Assembly (NCBI GenBank): GCA_013362805.1
Contig: JABFVL010000003.1
Span: 1-54,272, forward strand
Direction: 5' to 3'
Source of the DNA: Mycobacteriales bacterium
GTDB taxonomy: Bacteria > Actinomycetota > Actinomycetes > Mycobacteriales > QHCE01
DNA length: 54,272 nt
Part shown: positions 1 through 9,100 of the stretch, one piece after another
How the letters are laid out: every line of letters begins with the position of its first letter
Numbering within the stretch: the first letter of the stretch is position 1
Translations under genes and position numbers: made by a program
Notes under the pieces: generated by a model
Databases searched by the model: none
What the model was told of the DNA's origin: nothing
Seen by the model: only the letters and a program-made list of their open reading frames with translations

Positions 1-901
1 CCTCATCGTGCAGCGCGGCGATCGCCGCCTGCAATTGATATGGGCCAACGGGAGGACGACTCAACGCGTCAGTGATCAACGCGACGCCTTCTTTAATATA
101 GGCGGCATTCCACTGGTCACGGTCTTGTTCATCCAAGGGGATCAATCGGCCCGTTGCATCAGCACGGGCCGCCCGCCTGGCATCAGTCAACAACATCAAA
201 GCCAACAAACCGGTGACCTCGCTATGCGCCGGCAAAAGTCGATGCGTGAGCCGGGCCAATCTAATGGCCTCATTAGATAGATCGGTGCGGTAAACCTCAG
301 TCCCCGATGTGCTCGAATATCCTTCGTTGAAAATCAAATAAAGCACATGCAATACGACATTCACACGGTCAAGTAGCTGATCCGGAGGCGGCACCTCGAA
401 TCGGGCGTTACTCGCCTTCACGGTTTGCTTAGCCCGACTAATTCGCTGTGCCATCGTCGACTCAGACACCAAAAATGCTTTAGCGATCTCGCTGGTGGAC
501 AAACCGCCAACGGCGCGCAGCGTCAACGCGATCTGCGAGGCAGAAGACAGCGCCGGGTGACAACACATAAACAACACGACAAGTTCGTCGTCAACATCGT
601 GCGGTTCACCCGCTGGCGGGCTGACATATTTTTCGGGAAGCACCCAACTAGACACTGTTTCCTCGCGCCGCGCCCGAGCTTGCTCACTCCGCAGCAGATC
701 TGTCATTTTGCGCCCGGCGACCGCGATAAGCCACCCGAGCGGATTGTCCGGCGTTCCATCAGCCGGCCACTGCACAGCTGCCGCGAGCAGGGCCTCTTGC
801 ACGGCGTCTTCGGCGGTGTCGAAGTGACCGTAGCGCCGCACGAGAGCACCCAGCACCCGTGGTGCCATTTCACGCAGCAACCGCTCAAACTCGACATCCA
901 T
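1..901 (-). CDS. ECF sigma factor, ECF42-like (DUF6596), C-terminus cut off
   Basis: RNA polymerase sigma factor read leftwards from ATG at 901 (MDVEFERLLREMAPRV) and running off the window edge. Region 2 is visible near residues 10-70 (DTAEDAVQEALLAA, then GWLIAVAGRKMTDLLR). Region 4 is near 115-165 (GLSTSEIAKAFLVSESTMAQR). The long C-terminal extension holds LYLIFNEGYSS, the hallmark motif of the ECF42/DUF6596 group. Members of that group normally sit beside a DGPF/YCII protein. Here that partner lies at 5606-6013 on the same strand, separated by cutA and a RiPP locus. No strong ribosome binding site precedes the ATG. The family is firmly recognised; its regulon is not known. Confidence 0.93.
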   Translation of the reverse strand, partial: MDVEFERLLREMAPRVLGALVRRYGHFDTAEDAVQEALLAAAVQWPADGTPDNPLGWLIAVAGRKMTDLLRSEQARARREETVSSWVLPEKYVSPPAGEPHDVDDELVVLFMCCHPALSSASQIALTLRAVGGLSTSEIAKAFLVSESTMAQRISRAKQTVKASNARFEVPPPDQLLDRVNVVLHVLYLIFNEGYSSTSGTEVYRTDLSNEAIRLARLTHRLLPAHSEVTGLLALMLLTDARRAARADATGRLIPLDEQDRDQWNAAYIKEGVALITDALSRPPVGPYQLQAAIAALHDE

Positions 902-1150
902 GGCCCCGATTATGCCTAGTGACCAGGAAGGGGCGTTCTAAACAGGTATGGAACGCGGATAAAGTTCGCAGCTCCACAACTCGCACCATGACAGCCTTGA
1001 CCTGCTTCGCGCGTGTTCTTATGCGAGTTACACCGACGTTGCGCCCTGAGATACACGGTCTTAAACCCACCAACAGACCCACCCCCACCGATTGGCAGCG
1101 GCCGTAACTATCTCAAAGCACCGAAGTGCCCTCGCCAGTACCATCGGCGC

Positions 1151-1471
1151 ATGCCTTCCAAATATTGCGCAGCTCTCACGACAACCGACTCGCTCGACGC
1201 AGCCAATAAACTGGCTTCAAGCATTGTCGCGGCCCGACTTGCCGCATGCGTTCAGGTGGTCGGACCTATTCGGAGCTTTTACTGTTGGGAAGGCAGAGTC
1301 AATAACAACGAGGAATACCAGCTCTGGGCCAAGACAAGCGAGGCGAAATATGCCGAACTCGAAACGCACATTCTCGCCGAACATTCTTACGACGTGCCCG
1401 AGATAATTCGGCTCCCCATCACGGGAGGCAGCGAGGCATACCTATCGTGGATAGACTCCGAGGTCGCTTAA
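1151..1471 (+). CDS. cutA: CutA1 divalent-cation tolerance protein
   Basis: A 106-residue protein of the CutA1 family, small trimeric cytosolic proteins with a ferredoxin-like fold linked to copper tolerance. Visible family features are TTTDSLDAANKLASSIVAARLAACVQ near the N-terminus in overlapping pieces, the IRSFYCWEGRV stretch, and VPEIIRLPITGGSEAYLSWI at the C-terminus. The start MPSKYCAAL fits family length; an upstream in-frame extension reads as Pro/Arg-rich noise. Its stop overlaps the stop of the convergent regulator gene by 3 nt. No copper genes are adjacent; the csoR gene is 47 kb away. Confidence 0.93.
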   Translation: MPSKYCAALTTTDSLDAANKLASSIVAARLAACVQVVGPIRSFYCWEGRVNNNEEYQLWAKTSEAKYAELETHILAEHSYDVPEIIRLPITGGSEAYLSWIDSEVA

Positions 1472-2778
1472 ACAGCTGCGAGCTGACGCCTTAGTTTGTG
1501 GGCAGGTCGCTCCGCCTTGTGTTGCAAGACGCGGGCAAGATCGCGTAGCCGATCGCGGGCAAGTGTCGCCTCCGTGAGCCGGGTGATGGCCACCGCATGT
1601 TCGGCGAGATCTTCGGCATGGTCGTAATCGCCGCCTGTCGCAGCTGCCACCGTGAGGTCAGCGCTGATGATGGCGCCAACCTTCTCCTCGCCGGGTGCGA
1701 GCGTATTAATGACCGCACGCGATGTGGGCTCAAGTAGTGGATGTTCAAGCCTTATATATGTCGATACCGCAAGCGATCCAAGGCGTGCGAGTCCAAAGAA
1801 TCCAGTCCAGGAGCGCTCATGTGGGCGGGCATAGTCAAACGCTGTGTAAGCCCGCTCCAAGGCTCGCACAGCACGGTCTGGGCTACCTATGAGCGCTGCG
1901 GTTTCGGCCTCGCGCGCTGCGAGCCATGAACGTGTAGCCGCCGACCCCGATCCCGTGACGTCGCTTTGCGCCTCCTGTAGCAGTCTGAGCGCCTCATGCA
2001 CGTCGTCTCGCGCCTCGGCTATGTAACTCATGTATCCCAGAGCGCAGGCACGTAGAGGGCCATCACCAACGTGCTCAGCGATGCGAATCGCCTCGGCTAA
2101 ATGAAGCTGTGCCGTACGGTGATTGCCGAGATCAAATTCTGTCCAGCCCGCGATGGCTTCCGTCTCGCCGAGCGACACGAGCATTTCACTTTGAGCCTGC
2201 GGATTGGCCAACAATAGATCTTTCAGCATTGTGCGATGCATGGCGATAGATGGGCGCAGCTGTCGTGCTGTTACGAATTCCTCCTGCCTATACAGGTCAC
2301 TTGTGCGTGTTTGCAGGATGCAGACCGTCGTGTTATCAATTGCGTGCGGAGCTTTCACAGCGTGTGCGAGCCGATCCCATGGCGCCATCCCAGCGATGCG
2401 ACCCGCGACGGTCAAGCTCGCTATTTTCAGTACGTCTCGTCTGTCCACATCGTCATCCTCAAGGGCGAGGGCTTGTAGTTCTGTGGAGGTTTCCCAGCTG
2501 CGCGGCGCCAGACCGACAAGCGCCCCAGGGATACGAAGCCCGTCGGCGATGGTCGCAACTTTGTCATAGCTGGTGATGCTGCCGTGGCCTTTTGCGAGCC
2601 GTCCGACACGATCAGGTTTGATGTCGCACGCGTCGGCGATCTTGACAAAGCTAATACCCGCCCATTTACGTGCGAGGGCGAAGACCGCACCGAAATCGCG
2701 ACAGGCCAGAGCGTCGCGCATGTCGGGACGATCGAGCACATGTCGCGGTAGAGCTGCGGGAGAAACATAGCCAGTCAT
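1468..2778 (-). CDS. XRE-type regulator with C-terminal TPR-like helices
   Basis: About 436 residues from ATG at 2778 (MTGYVSPAALPRHV), preceded by TAGG-like spacing; an upstream in-frame start at 2853 would run through the candidate operator. The N-terminal 80 residues hold a helix-turn-helix (FVKIADACDIKPDRVGRLAK). After a linker with RRDVLKIASLTVAG come helical repeats resembling TPRs (HRTAQLHLAEAIRIAEHVGDG, split over repeats). Regulators of this shape are common beside actinobacterial biosynthetic loci. It is divergent from the CxxC-graspetide genes, so a local regulatory role is inferred. Its stop overlaps that of cutA. Confidence 0.85.
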   Translation of the reverse strand: MTGYVSPAALPRHVLDRPDMRDALACRDFGAVFALARKWAGISFVKIADACDIKPDRVGRLAKGHGSITSYDKVATIADGLRIPGALVGLAPRSWETSTELQALALEDDDVDRRDVLKIASLTVAGRIAGMAPWDRLAHAVKAPHAIDNTTVCILQTRTSDLYRQEEFVTARQLRPSIAMHRTMLKDLLLANPQAQSEMLVSLGETEAIAGWTEFDLGNHRTAQLHLAEAIRIAEHVGDGPLRACALGYMSYIAEARDDVHEALRLLQEAQSDVTGSGSAATRSWLAAREAETAALIGSPDRAVRALERAYTAFDYARPHERSWTGFFGLARLGSLAVSTYIRLEHPLLEPTSRAVINTLAPGEEKVGAIISADLTVAAATGGDYDHAEDLAEHAVAITRLTEATLARDRLRDLARVLQHKAERPAHKLRRQLAAV

Positions 2779-2826
2779 GGGAAACCTACCGATCAGCACA
2801 GAACCTAGCCGAGGCTCTTGGGCCAG

Positions 2827-2847
2827 GTATCCCCATGATGGGTATAC
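2827..2847. promoter_or_regulatory. Inverted repeat, candidate operator of the graspetide locus
   Basis: A 21-bp near-perfect palindrome: left arm GTATCCCCAT, central G, right arm ATGGGTATAC, with 9 of 10 pairs matching. It lies between the XRE regulator start (2778) and the CxxC gene (2895), where a divergent operator would be expected. A direct repeat of GGGAAACCTA occurs on both sides (2779-2788 and 2856-2865). Binding by the neighbouring regulator is inferred from position only. Confidence 0.45.
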
Positions 2848-2894
2848 GTCCAATAGGGAAACCTAACTGTACCCGCATCAATCAGTCTTAATGC

Positions 2895-3077
2895 ATGCAA
2901 ATGACAGTCCATATTCTTCGCTGCTCTATATGCCGCACGGCAATAAGGCCGCTTGTGAATCGACCCGGCCAGTGGGAGCACCTGCCTACGCGGTGGTCAC
3001 GCTGGGGTCCTGTCTGCGTGATGATTCCCGAACCTTTAGAGCTCCCCGCAGTCGACGCCGCCGAAGGACCGTCGTAG
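2895..3077 (+). CDS. Small CxxC protein (paralogue of 12531-12722)
   Basis: A 60-residue protein of unknown function, or 58 residues if the second ATG at 2901 is used. It has CSIC near residue 10, a lone Cys in WGPVCVM, and the block PGQWEHLPT. A second copy at 12531-12722 shares PGQWEHLPT, S-K/R-WGPVCVM and PEPL-LP. Between the two DNAs most differences are silent or conservative (GAG/GAA, GGT/GGC, CCT/CCG, Arg/Lys), which shows selection on the protein. No Shine-Dalgarno is visible, so the mRNA may be leaderless. The three cysteines could bind zinc, but that is a guess. It precedes the graspetide precursor. Confidence 0.7.
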   Translation: MQMTVHILRCSICRTAIRPLVNRPGQWEHLPTRWSRWGPVCVMIPEPLELPAVDAAEGPS

Positions 3078-3087
3078 TTGTGGGGCG

Positions 3088-3131
3088 GATGCGGGAGCAC
3101 CGACTCCCCAAATCTCGAGCGCCCCCGCATC
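3088..3131 (+). other. Leader stem-loop between CxxC gene and graspetide precursor
   Basis: GATGCGGG (3088-3095) pairs perfectly with CCCGCATC (3124-3131) across a 28-nt loop. An alternative short stem, GGGAG (3093-3097) with CTCCC (3104-3108), overlaps the first arm and so excludes it. The structure ends 14 nt before the AAAGGAAAGG ribosome site of the precursor. A comparable stem lies at the same place downstream of the CxxC paralogue at 12728-12774. An attenuator role is possible but unproven. Confidence 0.4.
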
Positions 3132-3160
3132 TATCCATCACCACAAAGGAAAGGCAAGAA

Positions 3161-3349
3161 ATGCAAGCACTAGGCATGAAGTATGCGAAGCCGATCACTG
3201 AAATTGACCCGTTCGACTATGGCCAGGTCATCTATTCACCAGAGCGACAGATTGGCCTATTCAAGGGAGAGCCGCTTGGAATTCAGGCCGGTGGTCCCAC
3301 CATGTACGAGACGCGCGAAGACACGCAGCGCTGGACTGACAAAGACTAG
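3161..3349 (+). CDS. tgmA: Graspetide precursor peptide (TgmA family)
   Basis: A 62-residue RiPP precursor, preceded by a strong ribosome site (AAAGGAAAGG, 6 nt spacing). The leader carries the family pattern: Y8-A-K-P, DPFDYG at 16-21, YSPERQIG at 25-32, then EPLG. The presumed core starts around G44-G45 and holds Thr47, Glu50, Thr51, Glu53, Asp54, Thr55, Thr59, Asp60 and Asp62, that is, four hydroxyl donors and five acidic residues available for side-chain ester crosslinks. The ATP-grasp ligase and methyltransferase genes follow directly. The exact core boundary and crosslink pattern cannot be read from sequence. Confidence 0.87.
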   Translation: MQALGMKYAKPITEIDPFDYGQVIYSPERQIGLFKGEPLGIQAGGPTMYETREDTQRWTDKD

Positions 3350-3377
3350 CGACGAGGCCTAATCAATAGGAGACGTG

Positions 3378-4346
3378 ATGGTGGTTTTGGTATTGACACG
3401 ACAGCTAGACCCAACGGCCGACCTAGTAGTGGAAGAACTGACCCGCCGTCACGTTCCCGTCGTTCGAATGAATCCCAGTGAACTACTCAAGCGAGGCAGC
3501 TTTGATGCTCGGATAGACAGCGCCGGCACATGGAGCGGGGAGCTAGAGGTAGAAAGGGGACCGCTAGACCTCGCTGACATCCGTTCGATCTACTATCGAC
3601 GGCCGGACAAGATTATCAAGCCTGAGGAAAATTCTTACAGCGAAAAGTTCGCCCAAGCTGAAGCAGACGCAGCATTCTGGGGAGTCCTATCGTCGCTCCC
3701 TGCATTGTGGTTGAACCATCCAGATGCGAATAGACGGGCAGATAACAAGGCCCTTCAACTGAGCGTCGCGGCCCAATGTGGCTTAGACATCCCGGTCACC
3801 GCAATCACCAATAAATCAACCAGTGCCCGCCGTTTTGCGGCTGAACGTGACACTGTCTACAAAGCGATGGCTAAGCCGGCAGGCACCACGACCAATGGTC
3901 ATGCCATGGCGATCTACACCTCACCCGTTGTGCCAAACGATATTGACGAGAGCGTGACCGTAACCACTCACCTATTTCAAGAACGCATACCCAAATCGTA
4001 CGAGATCCGCCTCACCGTTGTAGGTCCGGAGGCCTTCGCCGCACGCATTGATGCGCATTCTGCTGCTGCAGCATTGGATTTTCGCGCCGATTATGCAAGC
4101 CTGACATATCAGCTTGTGGAAGTTCCCCCACGTACTTTGGAAAGCGTGCGGCGGCTCATGAGCGAGTTTGGTCTGACGTACGGTGCGCTGGATTTCATTG
4201 TCACCGGCGACCAATGGACCTTTTTGGAAGTTAACCCTAACGGTCAGTGGGGCTGGATTGCCCACGAAACCGGCGCCCCTATCGCCTCCGCAATCGCGGA
4301 CCTTTTGGAGGACCCATGCCTGACACTCAGCTACGCCGCAATCTAG
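3378..4346 (+). CDS. tgmB: ATP-grasp peptide ligase (graspetide maturase, TgmB family)
   Basis: A 322-residue ATP-grasp enzyme that should form ester or amide bonds between core side chains of the precursor at 3161. Visible parts are an N-terminal preATP-grasp fold (VLVLTRQLDPTADLVVEEL), IYYRRPDKI near residue 75, NRRADNKALQLSVAAQCGLD, the lysine region AMAKPAGTTTNGH, and the metal-binding C-terminal motif FLEVNPNGQWGW. ATG at 3378 is chosen because AGGAG at 3368-3372 is correctly spaced; GTG at 3375 is too close. It overlaps the methyltransferase gene by 31 nt. The size and motifs fit the SAV_5884-type maturases. Confidence 0.93.
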   Translation: MVVLVLTRQLDPTADLVVEELTRRHVPVVRMNPSELLKRGSFDARIDSAGTWSGELEVERGPLDLADIRSIYYRRPDKIIKPEENSYSEKFAQAEADAAFWGVLSSLPALWLNHPDANRRADNKALQLSVAAQCGLDIPVTAITNKSTSARRFAAERDTVYKAMAKPAGTTTNGHAMAIYTSPVVPNDIDESVTVTTHLFQERIPKSYEIRLTVVGPEAFAARIDAHSAAAALDFRADYASLTYQLVEVPPRTLESVRRLMSEFGLTYGALDFIVTGDQWTFLEVNPNGQWGWIAHETGAPIASAIADLLEDPCLTLSYAAI

Positions 4347-5392
4347 CGGAAGAACTCGTCTCAGCCGGCGCCTTGTACAGCCCAGAATGGATGGCCGCTT
4401 TTGAGGAAGTGCCTCGGCATCTCTTCGTTGGCGAGTTCGTCATTCGCACGCAGGAGGGGCTTACCCATTACAGTGCCGAACGGCACGAGGAATGGCTAAA
4501 CGCGGTGTATAGCGATCAGGGGCTATTGACCCAATTCAGCCAGGGAGAAAGCAACGCCACAAGTTCCTCATCTCAGCCAAGCGTCATGGCTGCGATGCTT
4601 GAAGCACTCAACCTCGCCGACGGCGACACAGTCCTGGAAATTGGTTCCGGCACCGGCTACAACGCGGCCCTGCTGTCGCACCGTTTGGGCAGTGAGAACG
4701 TCATCAGTGTGGACATTGACCCCGCCCTAGTCGAGGCAGCGAGCGAACATCTGCGCCAGGCAGGATTCACCACAACCGTGGCAGCTGGCAATGGCAGGGA
4801 CGGATACCCAGATGCGGCACCGTATTCGGCGATCATTGCGACCTGCTCAGTACAACGAATCCCCGTCGCATGGCTGGCGCAAGTTAAAGATGGCGGCCGG
4901 ATAGTTGCGAACATCGGGGCTGTACTTCTGGCCTTTGACGTCAAGGGCGGGCAGGCAATAGGGCGGCCTTTGTCGATACAAGCCATGTTTATGGCCCTGC
5001 GCGAAACGGCCGAAAAGCAGGAGCCCGTAGGCCATCTGGCCGCCCCGCCCACTCAGGCTCGAATCACTCGATTGCGCATCAAGGAAGCCGTCTTCACCAG
5101 TGCGTCCTTCCGCGACTTCCTTTTACTCCTACACCCGGCCATGGAACACATAGCGTTCGGCGCAGATCTTCACATGATCAATTGCCCGGCCGAGGAATCA
5201 GCCGCGTGGATTGACATATCGACTGGCACGGTTTCGGAGGTCGGGAGCAGGTCGCCCTGGCGCTTGCTCGCGGGAGCATACGAACAGTGGGATGCCATGG
5301 GGCAGCCAGAACTTATGGATCTCAGGTTGTCCATTGACGAAGAGGGCAATCACTTTATTGATCGCACGGGCTACGAATCCGTAGCTATCTAG
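4316..5392 (+). CDS. tgmC: PIMT-like O-methyltransferase of the graspetide system (TgmC)
   Basis: A 358-residue SAM-dependent methyltransferase related to protein-L-isoaspartate O-methyltransferase. The PIMT substrate-side stretch SSSSQPSVMAAMLEAL lies near residue 85, and SAM motif I VLEIGSGTGYNAALL near 106. A C-terminal domain of about 150 residues goes beyond classical PIMT. The start has a good GGAGG site at 4306-4310 inside the ligase gene, with 31-nt overlap, so translation is coupled. In the fuscimiditide system such an enzyme methylates an Asp of the crosslinked peptide, leading to an aspartimide; that chemistry is inferred here from family and gene order. Confidence 0.92.
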   Translation: MPDTQLRRNLAEELVSAGALYSPEWMAAFEEVPRHLFVGEFVIRTQEGLTHYSAERHEEWLNAVYSDQGLLTQFSQGESNATSSSSQPSVMAAMLEALNLADGDTVLEIGSGTGYNAALLSHRLGSENVISVDIDPALVEAASEHLRQAGFTTTVAAGNGRDGYPDAAPYSAIIATCSVQRIPVAWLAQVKDGGRIVANIGAVLLAFDVKGGQAIGRPLSIQAMFMALRETAEKQEPVGHLAAPPTQARITRLRIKEAVFTSASFRDFLLLLHPAMEHIAFGADLHMINCPAEESAAWIDISTGTVSEVGSRSPWRLLAGAYEQWDAMGQPELMDLRLSIDEEGNHFIDRTGYESVAI

Positions 5393-5552
5393 GTCAGCGT
5401 GGGCGCGTCCATAAAATAGCCGAACGAACTCGCCCGAGTTCCCTTGTCCAGGGCCGGCCCCATGCCTCCCTCAACAACGCAATGGAAGGATCGTGAGACA
5501 CAGTTTCCGGTGTTCGGAGTTTGTGCCCTGAAGCGGAAACACTCGCATTTTG

Positions 5553-5598
5553 GCTGCTAGGTGCTTTTCCGCAAGAAAGCAAGAAAGCGCCTAGCAGC
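5553..5598. terminator. Long-stem hairpin between convergent graspetide and DGPF genes
   Basis: GCTGCTAGGTGCTTT (5553-5567) pairs with the arm at 5584-5598 with one mismatch in 15, around a 16-nt loop. It lies 8 nt from the stop of the DGPF gene (minus) and downstream of the methyltransferase (plus), so it can serve both as a terminator. There is no clear U-tract. It could also mark the edge of the inserted graspetide segment. Confidence 0.55.
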
Positions 5599-5605
5599 GC
5601 TTCTG

Positions 5606-6013
5606 TCAGGCTTCGGGATCCTCGCCAATGACACGAATATCAACCGCGTCACCAGCGATAACACCGCCAGGGCCTGGGCAGGCCGCCGCACGTGCCGCGA
5701 TCTCGGTCGCCCGATCCAGACTTTTACAGTCGACAATCCAGTAGCCCGCCAGCACTTCTTTACTTTCGGGGTATGGGCCATCTGTCACAACCGCCGACCC
5801 GTCCTTGTACTGCACACGACGAGCATGGGCGGGATCGGTCAAACCTTGGGCATCGATCAGCTCACCGGATTCCTTGAGATCCGCGTTGATGTCGCCCATA
5901 TGGGTGTACATGGCCTTGATGTCCTCCGGCGACCAGGTGGGCTTTTCGCTGGAGCGCCCAGCCATCGCGTCGTAATCCTGCTGCGAGCCGCTAACCATAA
6001 TCATGTACTTCAT
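5606..6013 (-). CDS. DGPF/YCII-domain protein, usual ECF42 sigma partner
   Basis: A 135-residue YCII-related protein starting MKYMIMVSGSQQDYDAM. A strong AAGGAGGA site precedes ATG at 6013. The signature appears as VTDGPYPESKEVLAGYWIVD, the DGPF-type motif, in the C-terminal half. Such dimeric ferredoxin-like proteins are normally encoded next to ECF42 sigma factors. Here the sigma gene is at 1-901 on the same strand, 4.7 kb downstream, with cutA and the graspetide genes between. Biochemical role unknown. Confidence 0.9.
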   Translation of the reverse strand: MKYMIMVSGSQQDYDAMAGRSSEKPTWSPEDIKAMYTHMGDINADLKESGELIDAQGLTDPAHARRVQYKDGSAVVTDGPYPESKEVLAGYWIVDCKSLDRATEIAARAAACPGPGGVIAGDAVDIRVIGEDPEA

Positions 6014-6148
6014 GACAGTCCTCCTTGAGTGATATCGCGCTTTCACTAGATACGTCGGAGCCATCGGCACGGTATCGACATCATGGACGCTATAAAAGTG
6101 AAGTTTTTTGAAAAGTTTTTCCGCGATGCCTTTGACCTGCTAAAACAC

Positions 6149-9100
6149 TCAATTTTGGTTGTCGTATTCGTCCATCGCTCGATAGATTCGCACTGCGGAA
6201 ACTTTGTAAGCCGCGCCGATCGCTTGAGCGAACAGGCTTACCCGCAGTTCTTCGATCATCCACCGAACCTCACGCACCGCCGCAGGTTGAGCCGTCCTCG
6301 CCCACTGCTGATATTCCTCGACGACCGCTTCCACATCGTCCTGCGCCGTGCTGTCCCGGCCTGGTTGCCCGGGAAGTTTTTCCAGCCGATACGCGATCGC
6401 CCGCACATATCGATGCACGTCGGCGAGCCGGCTCAACCCAGTATCGGTGACAAACCCCGGATAAACCAAGGCGTCCAACTGAGCACGCATATCAGTAACC
6501 GCACTAGCCAACGCTGGGTTTTTCACGCCCGCCAACTGATGGAAGACACCGGGCGCCACATCAACAATTTTGCGCGCGGCAGCAATAGCGGCCAAAAACG
6601 CATCAGGCAACCCAGCCATCACTTGCGCTCTCAAAGCCGCGAAACTAGGTTCATCCCACACTGGGCCACCGGCTGATGAGAGCAACGAGTCGATAGCAGC
6701 CAGTTGGCAGTCTTCCAAAATGGCCTGGGCACCGCCGGGTGCAGCGGTAAGCCCCAACAACGAGGCCCGGTCAACCGTTGATATCAGCTGTTTCGTTGAT
6801 CGGCCCGTGGTGAGGGCGAGCAGACGACGCGTTCCCGCCCACATCGCATCGCGCGCCAACTGCTCGGTTTCCATCAGCCGGATAGAAACGCTATCCCCGT
6901 CATCGACCAAGGCGGGATAGCCCACAGTGACAAATGAGCCTTGTCGCTGACGAATGCTTCCTGGAAGGGCGTCGAAGGTCCAGGCTCGCAATCCACTTTG
7001 TTCGATACTGCTGCGCGCTGAGACAAGTTGGGAGTGCAGTTGGGTTGACAGTTTTTCTTTCAAAGCGGCCAAGTCTTTGCTTTGACCCAGCACGTCACCA
7101 TCTGGGCTGATCACTCGGAATGTCACCTGCAGGTATTTGGGTACCCGGTCGATCTGCCAATCTTCGTGGGTCACCGTGAGATCAAACCTTCGGCGAAGTT
7201 CAATAATCAAGGCGTCCAGCAAAGGGCGCTCCTCCGACGTCATCGCGCGCAACAATTCGGCGGCCGTGTCCGGGATGGGCACCAGCGGACGTCGCAGATC
7301 TTTGGGCAGGGAACGCAAAAGACTCGTTACCAGCTCGGCCCGCAGACCGGGCACCTGCCAGGTAAATGGTTCGGGCGGCACTTGGTTCAACACGGGCAAA
7401 GGCACCGTGACAGTGACACCATCGTGTTCTTCGCCAGGGTGGAACTCATAACTGACTGCCAAATCGATATCGCCGACCCGCCAGTGATCTGGGTACTTTC
7501 CGGTGTCCGCCTCAGCATCCCGGGCCAGCAACATCTCGAGATCGAAGTTCAACAACTCCGGTTGGGTGCGCTTTGCGGTTTTCCACCAGGCGTCAAAGTG
7601 GCGGGCCGAAACAATATCCGCTGGCAGCCTTTGGTCGTAGAAGTCAAAAAGCACTTCATCGTCCACCACAATGTCGCGCCGACGTAGCCGCTGTTCCAAC
7701 TCCGAAGCTTCCTCAAGAAGCTCGGCGTTTTTGCGTGCGAATGTGTGATGCGTGCGCCATTCGCCAGCGATGAGCGCATGACGAATAAACAGTTCCCGCG
7801 AAAGCTCGGCGTCGATGCGCCCATAGCCGACTTTGCGACCGGTCACAATGGGAACACCGAACAGCGTGACCCGTTCTGTGGCAACCACTGAGCCCTGCCG
7901 TTTTTCCCAACGCGGCTCGCTGTATGAACGCACCACCAAATGCCCGGCCAGTGGCTCTACCCACTCCGGTTCAATGCGGGCGGCTACCCGCCCCCACAAA
8001 CGTTTGGTTTCGACCAGTTCGGCGACCATCGTCCACCGGGGTGGCTTCTTGAAAAGGCCCGAGCCTGGGGCGATAGCGAACTTCGCGCCGCGAGCGCCTA
8101 GATATTCTTTCTTGTCGCCTTCTCGGAGCCCGATATGCGAAAGCAGACCGGGCAGCAGGGCTTGGTGAATGAGGTTGCCGCTTTCTGGGGCGCTGGTCTC
8201 GTTGATGTCCAGACCTTTGAGAACTTGCCGGAGCTGGCTCACGATGTCTTGCCATTCACGGATCCGCAAATAATTCAAAAACTCCGACTTGCATAGCTTT
8301 CGAAATTGGCTGCTCGTGAGCACACGACGCTGTTCCCGCACGTAATTCCACAGGTTCAAAAACGCGGAAAAATCTGATTGCGGATCCGTGAAACGGGCAT
8401 GCTTTTCTTGCGCCTGCTGTTGGGCATCAGTTGGACGTTCGCGTGGGTCTATCACCGAAAGCGCCGCCACAATGACCAGCACTTCCCGCACGCATCCGTT
8501 GCGGTCGGCCTCCAACAACATGCGGGCGAGCCTGGGATCCAGCGGCAGGCTCGCGAGTTGTCGACCGAGCTTCGTCAATACTGGGGGCTCACTACCCCGC
8601 AATTCCAACGCGCCAAGTTCGTGCAGCAGCCGAACACCGGCCGTGATTTGCCGACGATCCGGCGCGTCCAAGAATGGAAACTCGGCGATGTCGCCCAATC
8701 CCAGTGCCGCCATCTGCAAAATGACTGAGGCCAGGTTTGTTCGCACAATTTCCGGATCGGTGAAAGCCGAACGATTGACAAAATCGTCTTCGGAATACAG
8801 CCGGATACAAATGCCGGGCCCAATTCGTCCACACCGGCCGCTGCGTTGATTCGCCGAAGCTTGCGAAATCGGCTCAATGGGCAACTGTTGCACTTTGAGT
8901 CGGTGGCTATAGCGGGAAATACGGGCCGTGCCCGCGTCAATGACATATCGAATGCCGGGGACCGTCAGGGAGGTCTCCGCAACGTTCGTGGCCAACACAA
9001 TGCGCCGGCCAGTGTGCGCACCAAATATGCGATATTGCTCGGCTGCCGAAAGCCGCGAAAATAGTGGCAGCACTTCGGTATTGGCCAGTTTCATTTTGCC

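Noticed and set aside
425..919. Plus-strand 164-codon open frame at the left end
   Set aside because: It lies antisense to the clear ECF sigma gene and its translation is Arg/His-rich without family features.
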